Numbered from the stretch's first letter, positions 53,244 through 62,999 are shown. The stretch: 64,000 bases of DNA from Flavobacterium petrolei (GCF_003314435.2 NZ_QNVY02000002.1:310001-374000); one strand, 5' to 3'. Numbers and translations: made by a program. The notes: a model not told the origin generated them from the letters alone.

Positions 53244-56200
53244 TTAAAAATTTAGGTATTGTAAATCTAATTGGGTTTGGTTGAATTGTAAAATAGTATC
53301 TAAATAATCCACCTGAATGGTTGTAGCATTTTCTAAACTTTGGATGTATTGGAAGAAATCAATCTCACCATGTTTATAACTATTATTCCCTACTTTTATA
53401 ATCTCATCCGATAATTTTTTTCCATACATATTGTAATAATTTATGGATTCTTGATGTTTGGCTAATTCATTCTTTTTTTGAGTAATGTACTTTTCTATTT
53501 TTACTTCCTCGTTTTGCTTTTGTTGTTCCCAACTTTGTAATTCAAGTTGTGCAACTTTACTTTTAGCAACTTGTCCCGAGAATAAAATCGGTACTGCTAA
53601 ACCAACTTGAAAACCATACAACGACTGTGATAAACCGTTATTTCTTCCTTGAAAATAATCCAAGTTAATATCTGGTAACCAATGTTGTTTTTGCAGCTCT
53701 ATTTGGTTTTTATAATTTGTGGTAACGCTTTCTAAATAAGCAGTATAAAATGATTTACTTGTTGCATCAATAAAAGTATTTAAAGGTATAATTGAATTGC
53801 TTTTTATTGTTATTATTTCATCATTTTGAAGCAAGGATTGCAACAGTTCGTATTGTGCTTTTTTATCATTCTCAATTTGCGAAAGCTTAGTTCTAATTTG
53901 TCTGAATTTAGCTTGAGCCGTAATTTTTTCCAGATAATTAGTTTCTCCTAATTCAAAACGTCTGTCGCTTGCTTTAGAGAAATTTTGGTACAAACTATCC
54001 AAATATTGATATAGTTTTTCTTGATGTTGCAAATAAACGATATGCTGATACGATTTAGAAACAGCCAATGAAAGTTTGTTTTTTTGAATATCAAAATTGG
54101 CTTTTTCCCTTTCATATTCAGAAGAAAATACTTTTTTCTGCGCTCCGTAAACCGTTGGAAAAGAAAAACGTTGCTGTACACCAAATACTCGTAAAGGCTC
54201 GTTATTCAGTGCCAAATTATTTTGATCGTAACTGTAATAAATATTAGTTTTATCAAAAGTATTTGCCGTTTTGATATTGGCTTTTGTTTTATCCACTTGC
54301 AATTGAGCCGCTTTAATTCCTTTATTATTTTGAATTGCTTTCGACACTAAACTATCCAATTCCGGATTAGTATTTTGGGAAAAAGCCAACGAAGAACTCA
54401 ACAACAACAAAATGATATAAGTAGAACTTTGATGCTTCTTAAACTTCGCTTTTTTGAAGGATTGACTATCAAAAACCTTATATAAAATAGGCAGCACAAT
54501 CATCGTCAAAATAGTTGCCGTAAATAATCCGCCAATGACTACCGTTGCTAATGGTCGTTGCACTTCTGCCCCAGCCGAAGATGAAATTGCCATTGGTAAA
54601 AATCCTAGTGCAGCAGCCGAAGCGGTTAATAAAACCGGACGTAATCTATCGGTAGTTCCTTTTAAAATTAATGCATCGATATCTTTCATGCCTTGATGTT
54701 TGAGTTCTTTAAAATGTTCGATCAGTACAATTCCGTTTAATACTGCAATTCCGAAAAGAGCAATGAAACCAACACCTGCCGAAATACTGAACGGCAAATC
54801 ACGCATCCATAAAAACAAAACGCCACCAACTGCAGACAACGGAATTGCTGAATAGACCATTAACGCTTCTTTTACGGAGCCAAATGCAAAATACAAAAGG
54901 ATAAAAATCAAAAATAATGCGATAGGAACTGCAATCATCAATCGGGCTTTGGCGCTTTGTAAATTTTCAAATTGTCCACCGTATTTCACGTAATAACCAG
55001 CTGGCAATTTAACTTGAGTGTCCACAATTTTCTGAATATCAGTCACTACACTTTGCAAATCACGATTCCGAACGTTGATTCCCACTACAATTCTTCTATT
55101 AGTATTGTCTCGAGAAATTTTTGCGGGCCCTTCGGTATATTCGATAGAAGCCAATTCACTCAACGGAATTTGTTCTCCGTTAGGTGTTGGTACATATAAA
55201 TTACGTAAATCTTCAATGTCGTGACGGTTTGCCTGATCCAAACGGATTACCATATCAAAACGCTTTTCTCCTTCAAAAACATTTCCAACTGTTTTTCCGG
55301 CAAAGCCCAGCGCAATCATTTCGTTCAAATCAGCAATATTCAAACCGTAACGGGCAATTTTCGAACGATCATAAACCACTGACATTTGTGGTAAACCTTC
55401 TGTTTTTTCGATAATAATATCCGAAGCGCCTTCTACTTTTGCAATAGCATTTTTGATTTCGTGTGCTTTTTGTGCCAAAATATTCAAGTCTTCGCCAAAA
55501 ACTTTAACCGCCACATCAGATCTTGTTCCAGAAATTAATTCGTTAAAACGCATTTCGATAGGTTGCGTAAATTCGATTTCCATATTCGGGATTTGTTTTT
55601 CCAATGCTGCTTTTATTTTATCTGCCAATTCATCTTTGGTGGAAGCTGAAGTCCAATCTGATTTGGGTTTCAATTTTACAATAATATCACTTTCTTCCAT
55701 AGACATTGGATCTGTAGGCACTTCGGCAGCTCCAATTCTGCTGACAACTTGTGTGACTTCCGGGAAGTTATTGAGGATAATTTTTTCTATTTTGGTCGTT
55801 ATGGCTATTGTTTTTGTTAAAGATGTTCCCGTTTTTAAAACCGGCTGAATCACAAAATCACCTTCGTCAAGCGTAGGAATAAATTCTCCTCCCATGGTTG
55901 CAAATAATCCTACGGCCAGCAATAATAATCCTAATGCGCCATACATTACTTTTTTGGTATTGCTTACCGCCCAAGTAATAATAGGCAAATACCAGGAATT
56001 CAGTTTATGGATTAATTTACTGGATAATGAATTTGGATTTTCTGCTTTTGGTTTTAGAAATAAAGAAGAAACGACCGGAACATAGGTAAAGCAGAAAATC
56101 ATTGCGCCTAATAAAGCAAAACTAAAGGTCATTGCCATTGGTTTGAACATTTTACCTTCAATTCCAGATAAGGAGAGAATTGGAATAAAAACAATCAGAA

Positions 56201-57578
56201 TAATCAATTGGCCAAAAATAGCTGAATTCATCATTTTGGAAGCACTTTTGTAGGTAATTTGGTCAATTTCCAACTGGCGTTCTTCCTTGCTGAGATTTAC
56301 TAAATGAGCGGATTTACTGGCGATTTGGAAAGCTATGAACTCAACAATAATTACAGCACCATCGATAATTATTCCAAAATCAATAGCACCAAGACTCATC
56401 AAATTGGCATCGATACCAAAAATATTCATAAACGAAATGGCGAATAATAAACACAACGGAATCACAGACGCCACGACCAATCCGGAACGCCAGTTTCCTA
56501 ATAACAAAATGACAACAAAAATTACAATTAAGCATCCTAAAATCAAGTTTTCGGCAACTGTAAAAGTCGTTTTTCCCACTAATTCGCTTCGTTCCAAAAA
56601 TCCATTAATGTAAACACCATCAGGTAATGTTTTTTGGATTTCGGCAACTCTATTCTTAACATCATCAATTACCTGTTTAGAATTTCCACCTTTGAGCATC
56701 ATCACTTGTCCCAAGACTTTTTCGCCTTCGCCATTACCTGTAATTGCACCAAAACGGTTGGCATGACCAAAACGAACTTGTGCTACATTCTTGATATAAA
56801 CTGGCAACCCATTAGCATTTGTAACAACAATATTCCCAATATCTTCCAGCGAATTTACTTTTCCTTCGCCTCGGATAAAATAACTTTGGTTCACTTTTTC
56901 GATGTAGGCTCCACCGGCAATACTATTGTTTCTTTCCAGCGCTGTAAAAACATCAGCTGTTGTGATATTCATCGCTTTCAAACGCGACGGATTAATCGCG
57001 ATTTCATATTGCTTTAAAAAACCGCCCCATGTATTGATTTCTACAACACCTTTAATTCCTGACAATTGACGTTTTACCACCCAATCCTGAATGGTACGCA
57101 AGTCAGTTACGGAATAATTATTCTTAAATTCTGGTTTTACTTCTAAAGTATATTGATAGATTTCTCCAAGTCCTGTAGTGATTGGACCCATTTCAGGTGT
57201 TCCAAAACCTTGCGGAATTTTCTCTGAAGCCGTTTTGATTTTCTCCGCAATAAGTTGCCTTGGAAGATAGGTACCCAAATTTTCATCAAAAACAATCGTT
57301 ACAACTGATAAACCAAATTTTGAAATAGAACGAATTTCTTTTACACCAGGCAAATTCGCCATTTCAATCTCTACAGGATACGTGATAAACTGTTCGATAT
57401 CTTGTGTAGAAAGGTTTCTAGAAGTGGTAATTACCTGAACTTGGTTGTTCGTCACATCAGGAACTGCTCCAATGGATATTTGGAAAACAGAAAACAAACC
57501 AAATCCGAAAACTCCCAAAGTAAAGAGTAAGACAATCAGTTTATTTTTTAAGCTAAAGGCAATAATTTTTTCAAGCAT
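53244..57578 (-). CDS. Heavy-metal RND pump (CzcA/CusA type) fused to a TolC-like outer-membrane factor
   Basis: A 1444-residue protein. Residues 1 to about 1040 form an HME-type RND pump, with TM4 DFGIIIDGAVIIVEF matching the CzcA/CnrA signature (CusA has MVDAAIVMIEN instead), so Zn/Co/Cd/Ni type metals are likelier than Cu/Ag. After a basic stretch a signal-peptide-like helix (STYIILLLLSSSLAFSQ, about 1052-1068) is followed by about 376 residues of TolC-like repeats with long coiled coils. The frame is continuous through the junction. The fusion is common in Bacteroidota; a signal-peptidase cut after the helix would release a normal TolC protein (inference). Confidence 0.93.
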   Translation of the reverse strand: MLEKIIAFSLKNKLIVLLFTLGVFGFGLFSVFQISIGAVPDVTNNQVQVITTSRNLSTQDIEQFITYPVEIEMANLPGVKEIRSISKFGLSVVTIVFDENLGTYLPRQLIAEKIKTASEKIPQGFGTPEMGPITTGLGEIYQYTLEVKPEFKNNYSVTDLRTIQDWVVKRQLSGIKGVVEINTWGGFLKQYEIAINPSRLKAMNITTADVFTALERNNSIAGGAYIEKVNQSYFIRGEGKVNSLEDIGNIVVTNANGLPVYIKNVAQVRFGHANRFGAITGNGEGEKVLGQVMMLKGGNSKQVIDDVKNRVAEIQKTLPDGVYINGFLERSELVGKTTFTVAENLILGCLIVIFVVILLLGNWRSGLVVASVIPLCLLFAISFMNIFGIDANLMSLGAIDFGIIIDGAVIIVEFIAFQIASKSAHLVNLSKEERQLEIDQITYKSASKMMNSAIFGQLIILIVFIPILSLSGIEGKMFKPMAMTFSFALLGAMIFCFTYVPVVSSLFLKPKAENPNSLSSKLIHKLNSWYLPIITWAVSNTKKVMYGALGLLLLAVGLFATMGGEFIPTLDEGDFVIQPVLKTGTSLTKTIAITTKIEKIILNNFPEVTQVVSRIGAAEVPTDPMSMEESDIIVKLKPKSDWTSASTKDELADKIKAALEKQIPNMEIEFTQPIEMRFNELISGTRSDVAVKVFGEDLNILAQKAHEIKNAIAKVEGASDIIIEKTEGLPQMSVVYDRSKIARYGLNIADLNEMIALGFAGKTVGNVFEGEKRFDMVIRLDQANRHDIEDLRNLYVPTPNGEQIPLSELASIEYTEGPAKISRDNTNRRIVVGINVRNRDLQSVVTDIQKIVDTQVKLPAGYYVKYGGQFENLQSAKARLMIAVPIALFLIFILLYFAFGSVKEALMVYSAIPLSAVGGVLFLWMRDLPFSISAGVGFIALFGIAVLNGIVLIEHFKELKHQGMKDIDALILKGTTDRLRPVLLTASAAALGFLPMAISSSAGAEVQRPLATVVIGGLFTATILTMIVLPILYKVFDSQSFKKAKFKKHQSSTYIILLLLSSSLAFSQNTNPELDSLVSKAIQNNKGIKAAQLQVDKTKANIKTANTFDKTNIYYSYDQNNLALNNEPLRVFGVQQRFSFPTVYGAQKKVFSSEYEREKANFDIQKNKLSLAVSKSYQHIVYLQHQEKLYQYLDSLYQNFSKASDRRFELGETNYLEKITAQAKFRQIRTKLSQIENDKKAQYELLQSLLQNDEIITIKSNSIIPLNTFIDATSKSFYTAYLESVTTNYKNQIELQKQHWLPDINLDYFQGRNNGLSQSLYGFQVGLAVPILFSGQVAKSKVAQLELQSWEQQKQNEEVKIEKYITQKKNELAKHQESINYYNMYGKKLSDEIIKVGNNSYKHGEIDFFQYIQSLENATTIQVDYLDTILQFNQTQLDLQYLNF

Positions 57579-57634
57579 TTTTATCTTATTTATACTTCAA
57601 AAGTAAAGTTTAAAGATAAGGATTTCCTTAAGAA

Positions 57635-59029
57635 CTACTTAAGGTCTGCTTCAAATAAACTTAAAATTACAGTGGTTCCATTATTTTCTTTACTGCTAAT
57701 TGCAATTTCAATATTGAGTAAAGAACACAATCTTTTTACGATAGACAATCCTAAACCTGTTCCTTTTATTTCTGGATGATTAGTGGATTTTGAGCGGTAA
57801 AACTGATTGAATATTTTTTCTAAGTCCTCAGCAGGGATTCCAATTCCAGAATCAGTGATCTGACATTCAATTTTAGAATCCATAGTTTTTATGGTAACTT
57901 CCAGATTCCCGTTTTGATTCGAATATTTTAATGCATTCGATATCAAATTATTAATCACTATCGAAAATAAATAATTATCAGTTTCTAAGTAATAATCCTG
58001 ATCAAATTCAGTCGAAACAGTGATTTTTTTGGATTGAATTACAGTAGAATATCGAGCAATAGTATCTAAAAATAAAGCATTTAGATATACTTTCTCCGTT
58101 TTTAAGGTTTGCTTTTGGTTTTCAAATCGAGCCAATAAAAGCAACTGATCTACTAAATGATTCAACCGATTGACTTCTGTAACGCAAAAGTTTATTTTTT
58201 CTTCATATTCAGCGTGTTCTCTGGGTTTCCGAATCAAGACTTCTAAAGTTCCTTTGATTACCGTTAGTGGTGTTCTTAATTCATGCGAAGCATCGGAAGT
58301 GAATTGCTTTTCTCGTTCAACAGCAGTTTCTATTCGGTTTAATAAATTGTTGATGGTTTGTGATAATACAAACAATTCGTCTCGATTTTGCGGTAACGGA
58401 ATTCGGGAACTAAGATTGTCTTTGGTAATAATATTAGAAGTTGTGATAATCGAACTAATCGGTTTTATACTCTTTCCGGCGAAAAAACGTGCAATAAAAA
58501 ACAACAATATCAGAATTACAGGATAGGCAATTATCAAGACTTCCGATAAATTGTTGAGTACCATCGTTGCATCTTCCAGTGACATGGCAATCATGATATA
58601 TCCAATCCTTTTGTTTTTTTGATAAATAGGAACCTGAATTTGACGGATTGCGTTATTCGCTAATTTGGTATCAAAAAGTTTGTTCTCCGCATTTTCTTTA
58701 TCAAAAATTAAAGTAGATTTTTTAAGATTGGGCGATTTTTCAATCACATTTCTATTGTGATCTACAAACTGAATAAATACGGGATTTACGTCCAGTGTAT
58801 TATGCTCCCTTTCCTTCCATTCTTCCTCATGAATCAGATGAAAACTATCGCCAACAATTACAATTTCATTGAGATGTTTGTCAACTTCACTCGTAATATC
58901 ATTGTTAACATGACTGTATACACTGAATTTAACAATAGAATAAATGATAAAGAAAACCACAAAAATCAATAAAGCTGTGGTAACAATATAGTTAGAAGCG
59001 ATTCTATTTTTAAAGGAAAGTTGTTGCAT
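57635..59029 (-). CDS. Sensor histidine kinase (CusS/CzcS-like)
   Basis: A 464-residue membrane sensor: TM1 about 13-37, a periplasmic loop of about 125 residues, TM2 about 163-182, HAMP, HisKA with His249 in SDASHELRTPLTVI, and the ATPase domain with SNALKYS (N box), DSGIGIPAEDL (G1) and GTGLGLSIVKRL (G2). It senses a periplasmic signal, probably metal or oxidative state, and phosphorylates the regulator encoded 6 bp upstream. Confidence 0.93.
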   Translation of the reverse strand: MQQLSFKNRIASNYIVTTALLIFVVFFIIYSIVKFSVYSHVNNDITSEVDKHLNEIVIVGDSFHLIHEEEWKEREHNTLDVNPVFIQFVDHNRNVIEKSPNLKKSTLIFDKENAENKLFDTKLANNAIRQIQVPIYQKNKRIGYIMIAMSLEDATMVLNNLSEVLIIAYPVILILLFFIARFFAGKSIKPISSIITTSNIITKDNLSSRIPLPQNRDELFVLSQTINNLLNRIETAVEREKQFTSDASHELRTPLTVIKGTLEVLIRKPREHAEYEEKINFCVTEVNRLNHLVDQLLLLARFENQKQTLKTEKVYLNALFLDTIARYSTVIQSKKITVSTEFDQDYYLETDNYLFSIVINNLISNALKYSNQNGNLEVTIKTMDSKIECQITDSGIGIPAEDLEKIFNQFYRSKSTNHPEIKGTGLGLSIVKRLCSLLNIEIAISSKENNGTTVILSLFEADLK

Positions 59030-59035
59030 TATTAT

Positions 59036-59698
59036 TTAATCGTTAGCAATATACCCTACACCACGAACTGTTTTTATGTAGTCTTGTTCAATTTTTAAAT
59101 TTAATTTTTTGCGAATAGCATTCATAAAAACATCAATAACGCCGGTATCGTATTCAAAATGAATGTCCCAAACATCCTCAATAATCTGAGTTCTGGTACA
59201 TACTTTTCCTTTATTTTTTACCAAATACGTCAATAGTTCAAATTCACGCTGCGTCAACGCCACTTCAACTTCATTTACTAAAACACGGTGTTGTGGAATA
59301 TCAATTTGAATTGTTCCAAGAGTCAGAATTTCATCTTCATTTTGATTTCTGAAATGAATTTTGATGCGTTCCACCAATTCATCAAAACTAAAAGGTTTCT
59401 TGATGTAGTCATTGGCGCCCGCTTTCAATCCTTCAATTGTTTCCTGAACGGTATCTTTAGCAGTCAGGAAAATGATTGGAGTCGTTGTGTTTTTTAATCG
59501 AATCGATTTACACAGTTCCAATCCAGTCATTTTTGGTAACATCCAATCCAATAAAATCAGATCAAAATTTTCCTTTTGTGATAACTCAAACCCTTTCAAA
59601 CCATCCGAAGCACTGGTAATTGTATATCCTTCTTCCTCTAATCCTTGTTGCAGAAATTGAACAATTCCGGCTTCATCTTCTACAATTAATATGTGCAT
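59036..59698 (-). CDS. OmpR-family response regulator (CusR/CzcR-like)
   Basis: A 220-residue regulator. The receiver domain has acidic Glu7-Asp8, phosphoacceptor Asp51 (LLDWMLPKMTG) and Lys101 (YIKKPFSFDEL). The C-terminal winged helix (LTQREFELLTYLVKNKGKV...TVRGVGYIA) is of OmpR type. It presumably activates the efflux genes downstream and perhaps its own operon. It follows the DUF3570 gene by 28 bp. Confidence 0.94.
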   Translation of the reverse strand: MHILIVEDEAGIVQFLQQGLEEEGYTITSASDGLKGFELSQKENFDLILLDWMLPKMTGLELCKSIRLKNTTTPIIFLTAKDTVQETIEGLKAGANDYIKKPFSFDELVERIKIHFRNQNEDEILTLGTIQIDIPQHRVLVNEVEVALTQREFELLTYLVKNKGKVCTRTQIIEDVWDIHFEYDTGVIDVFMNAIRKKLNLKIEQDYIKTVRGVGYIAND

Positions 59699-59726
59699 TT
59701 TTATCGTTTTTTTGTAAATTTAGGTT

Positions 59727-61175
59727 TTATTGCATTATAAATTTGAAAGCGATTGTAGCAATATTAGCATTCAGATTATCACTTCGTTTGTAATGGTTGA
59801 ATCTAAAGTCAATATTTTTCAAACCAAATTTCCAGATTTTACCCGCAGTAAAAATATCGGTGTAATTTACACCAAAACCATATTGGTTCGCATCAAATGT
59901 TGCTAAATCAGCATCGGAAGTATAAAATTTTTCTGTTGATAAATGGGTTTCGTAAGGTGCATAATATTTAGAAGCCGTTTGTGTATAATAACGATACATT
60001 GGAAAAACAGTAAATTTATCTGATAATTTCACAGGAAGTTCTATACTGGCGGTGTGGGATTGTATGTCCCAGTTATCAGAATAAAAACGATAATAAGTAC
60101 GCACTATAAAACGCTCATTGATGTAATAATTCAAACGCGCTCCAACTGGAAGTTTAAAACGTGAATCCGGCAATCTTTCGATATCATCTGCTAATTTGTA
60201 AACTCCGGTATTGGTTGAACTTTCGTAATTGCTTATATATTGCGGTTGTCCAATATAAAAATTGGCTTTGTCGGCAAAATAAATACGGTGATAAGGAGAC
60301 GACAATAATCCTTGTTGCTGCAATACATCAAAGAAAACAGAAACTTGTAATTTTTTAGTTATAACTTGAGAAAACCCTACAGAAGCAGAGAAAGAATTTC
60401 GGTTAACCGCGTTTACCGTTTGAAATGCTGAAGGCAAATAATTGGTTGTTGATTGTCCATTTTGATCCAAAACGGATACACCATTAAAATAACCTTGATT
60501 TAAGAAATTAGAACCATATTTTGAATATTCGTGCAATTCAGTAGGATAAATAGGTCTCCATTGGTCCAAATATGCATTTACTTTCAAGCTCAATTCCGTA
60601 TTTTTTTCGTTAAAAAGACTTGCAATTCCACCACCAAAACCAACAGAAGTGTAATCGTATTCATTTGAAAAAGAAACATCTGTGTTCCAAATAAAATTTC
60701 TAGAATCGCTGCTATGACTGTAATTGGCAACTACAGAAACCAGCTGATCACTTTTTGAAGCACCCGAAGAAGCTTGCCAAGGCGTTCCGTAAGGTCCGGT
60801 AGCCGCAGCTTTTTGACCGCCAGCAATTCTATCATCATCATCTCCGCCTCCGCCAGAAGCTCCAGTAGAATTAAAAGGATTTATGTTACTGGAAGATGCT
60901 GATGAATAGGCTGATATTCCTAAATCAATAGTCAAAACATCATCATCATTCAAAGGCATTGCCACAACAATATTGGAGGCAACATCAGTCAGTTTCTCCG
61001 AACCAATTCCACCAGAAACGGCTGATCTTGACCCGTCTTGGTTGTAATAACTGGCTAGAAAGTCAACTTCTGTGCTTTCTAACACTCTTTTTTTAAAAAC
61101 TGGCTCTTTACTGTTTTCTTGTGAAAAAGCAGTTGCCGTAATTAAGATAAAAAGAGATAAAATTTTTATTTTCAT
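59727..61175 (-). CDS. DUF3570 outer-membrane-like protein
   Basis: A 482-residue protein with a signal peptide (cleavage about FSQE). The rest has alternating beta-barrel-like aromatic strands, probably an outer-membrane barrel. Near the N-terminus it has a Gly/Asp-rich stretch with NSTGASGGGGDDDD (102-115) and, about 30 residues later, SSGASKS (136-142). Both contain S/T-G-A-S, similar to the S/T-G-A-T/S motif that ApbE modifies with FMN. The ApbE gene lies two genes upstream in the same run. Flavinylation is an inference. Confidence 0.85.
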   Translation of the reverse strand: MKIKILSLFILITATAFSQENSKEPVFKKRVLESTEVDFLASYYNQDGSRSAVSGGIGSEKLTDVASNIVVAMPLNDDDVLTIDLGISAYSSASSSNINPFNSTGASGGGGDDDDRIAGGQKAAATGPYGTPWQASSGASKSDQLVSVVANYSHSSDSRNFIWNTDVSFSNEYDYTSVGFGGGIASLFNEKNTELSLKVNAYLDQWRPIYPTELHEYSKYGSNFLNQGYFNGVSVLDQNGQSTTNYLPSAFQTVNAVNRNSFSASVGFSQVITKKLQVSVFFDVLQQQGLLSSPYHRIYFADKANFYIGQPQYISNYESSTNTGVYKLADDIERLPDSRFKLPVGARLNYYINERFIVRTYYRFYSDNWDIQSHTASIELPVKLSDKFTVFPMYRYYTQTASKYYAPYETHLSTEKFYTSDADLATFDANQYGFGVNYTDIFTAGKIWKFGLKNIDFRFNHYKRSDNLNANIATIAFKFIMQ

Positions 61176-61218
61176 TTTCTAATGGATTGAAATTTACAAT
61201 CTGAATTGATACTTTAAA

Positions 61219-61431
61219 TTAATTGCAACCGCAACCGCCACCTGATTTTCCCCCATTAGCACCTGCCGCAGCTTCACGATATACTTGAAAAGACGTTTCA
61301 TACCGTTCCGCAGTTCGGGCAGAAAGCTTCATATCAGGATCATTTATTTTCTCTTTTTCATATTCTTTTACGGAACTGCACGATTGCAAAATCAGTAGTG
61401 TAAAAAACACAAGGGCTATTTTCTGTTTCAT
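61219..61431 (-). CDS. DUF4266 small lipoprotein with CGC tail
   Basis: A 70-residue protein. The lipobox LILQSCSS makes it a probable lipoprotein. The body is short and charged (VKEYEKEKINDPDMKLSART), and it ends in a glycine-rich tail with two cysteines, GGKSGGGCGCN. DUF4266 proteins are found next to DUF3570 and ApbE genes in Bacteroidota. The two tail cysteines may hold a metal, disulfide or cofactor. Confidence 0.85.
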   Translation of the reverse strand: MKQKIALVFFTLLILQSCSSVKEYEKEKINDPDMKLSARTAERYETSFQVYREAAAGANGGKSGGGCGCN

Positions 61432-61446
61432 GAGTGCATTTTTATA

Positions 61447-62430
61447 TTAATTATATTTTTTGATATCAATTCCATTTGAAGAATGAATTTTGCCTTTATC
61501 GTCAACAATAATACATTCAATACCTTTAATTTGATTTACTAAATCCAAGCCTACTTCTACTCCAAGGACAAAAATCCCGGTGGCCAACGCATCAGCAATT
61601 TCTGTTTGTTTAGCAAAAACAGAGACACTGACCACACCTTTTGCCGGATAGCCCGTTCTTGGATCAATAATATGTGAGTAACGGATTCCATTAAAAATCA
61701 CATATTTTTCATAACTGCCAGAAGTTTCCACCGCGCTGTCTTCTATTGGGAAAGTGGCAAAAATTTTATTTTTGTTCAAAGGATTTACAATTCCTACAGT
61801 CCAAGGTTTTCCATCCGGTTGTTTTCCCCAAGCATTTATATCACCAGAAACATTTATAATTCCAGAAACACAGCCTTTTGAAAACAATAAATCTTTCACT
61901 TTATCTGCAATATATCCTTGTCCAATACCACCCAATCCTAACTTCATTCCTTCAAATTTCAGAAAAATGGTGTGTTCTTTTGGATTTAGAATAATATTCT
62001 TGTATCCAATTTTTGCCACTGATTTTTTTATAGCTTCTTCAGTTGGCATTACTTTCATCGAACCATCAAACTTCCATATTTTATCCATCGAGGCATAAGA
62101 AATATCAAAGGCACCATTGGTAATTTGAGAAATTTTTATCGCTCTTTCGACCAATTCAAAAACTTCGGTATCGACTTTTACGGGTTTTATTCCTGCATTG
62201 CGATTGATTTCTGAGATTTGTGTGGTTGGGATCCAATCGGAAATTAAATTTTCAATTCGTTTTACTTCAACTATAGCCAAATCAATATATTCGTTGGCTT
62301 TTATAGTGTCTTTTGCAACAGCAGTAACCTCAAAAGGACTTCCTAACATAAACAACCTTCTTTTGTGCGTAATCTGGGAAGTGGCGATTACGCTTGCGAA
62401 TAGCAAAGTTATGAAGAGTATTTTTTTCAT
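61447..62430 (-). CDS. apbE: FAD:protein FMN transferase (ApbE)
   Basis: A 327-residue secreted ApbE with signal peptide. HIIDPRTGYPAKGV is the family signature and GGIGQGYIADKV, SGDINAWG and ETSGSYEKY are conserved parts of the FAD site. The enzyme attaches FMN to Ser/Thr in extracytoplasmic proteins using Mg2+ and FAD. It overlaps the thioredoxin-like stop by one base (TAATG) and is followed by DUF4266 after 15 bp; the likely acceptor is a protein of this run or one encoded elsewhere. Confidence 0.95.
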   Translation of the reverse strand: MKKILFITLLFASVIATSQITHKRRLFMLGSPFEVTAVAKDTIKANEYIDLAIVEVKRIENLISDWIPTTQISEINRNAGIKPVKVDTEVFELVERAIKISQITNGAFDISYASMDKIWKFDGSMKVMPTEEAIKKSVAKIGYKNIILNPKEHTIFLKFEGMKLGLGGIGQGYIADKVKDLLFSKGCVSGIINVSGDINAWGKQPDGKPWTVGIVNPLNKNKIFATFPIEDSAVETSGSYEKYVIFNGIRYSHIIDPRTGYPAKGVVSVSVFAKQTEIADALATGIFVLGVEVGLDLVNQIKGIECIIVDDKGKIHSSNGIDIKKYN

Positions 62431-62864
62431 TATTTCTCAAAAGAATGAATGATTTGAATGTATGCTTGAGGAGTTACGTTTTTGTAACCAGTGATTCCTA
62501 AAACACTTCCTGATTGATCCAAAAGCAGCACTAATGGAAAATTTCCTGATTTGTTATATTGCTCTGCCAATTTTTTATTACTGGCAGTTAGTTCTGCTGA
62601 TAGTAAATTTGCTTTTTTCTTAGGAAAGTCAGCTTTGTATATGACCCACTTCTGTTCTGCTTCTTTTTTAAAATCTTCTGATTTCCAAATGGTATTTTCT
62701 AATTTAATGCAAGGCGCACACCAATCTGATCCTGAAAAAACAAGAAGAATATTTTTATTTTCTTTATTGGCTTGCGTTTTTGCTTCTTCAAAATTCGTTT
62801 TCCAATTTTGAGAATAGCCTAAAGTTCCCATGAAAAGAAACAGAATTATAATATTTTTTTTCAT
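62430..62864 (-). CDS. Secreted thioredoxin-family protein
   Basis: A 144-residue protein with a signal peptide (cleavage about GYSQ) and a thioredoxin domain with WCAPC (Cys49, Cys52), a slight variation of WCGPC. It resembles the DsbD-gamma/TlpA-like periplasmic thioredoxins. It is the first gene of the ten-gene run and is coupled to apbE by an overlapping TAATG. Probably keeps cysteines of nearby exported proteins (such as DUF4266) reduced. Confidence 0.88.
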   Translation of the reverse strand: MKKNIIILFLFMGTLGYSQNWKTNFEEAKTQANKENKNILLVFSGSDWCAPCIKLENTIWKSEDFKKEAEQKWVIYKADFPKKKANLLSAELTASNKKLAEQYNKSGNFPLVLLLDQSGSVLGITGYKNVTPQAYIQIIHSFEK

Positions 62865-62999
62865 TGCATTACCTTTTTAAATTTAAGTAAAATTATTCAT
62901 TTTATGCCAATTTTAATCTCTTGTTCTCTGATTTTAAGCTAATATTAATTTTGATAAAATATTAAGCAATTCTTAAAAAATAGCGATGAAAATTATATA

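Noticed and set aside
54360-54500. CusA-TolC junction as a frameshift or assembly error
   Set aside because: The frame is continuous with no repeated or missing bases, and the same fusion is common in Bacteroidota.
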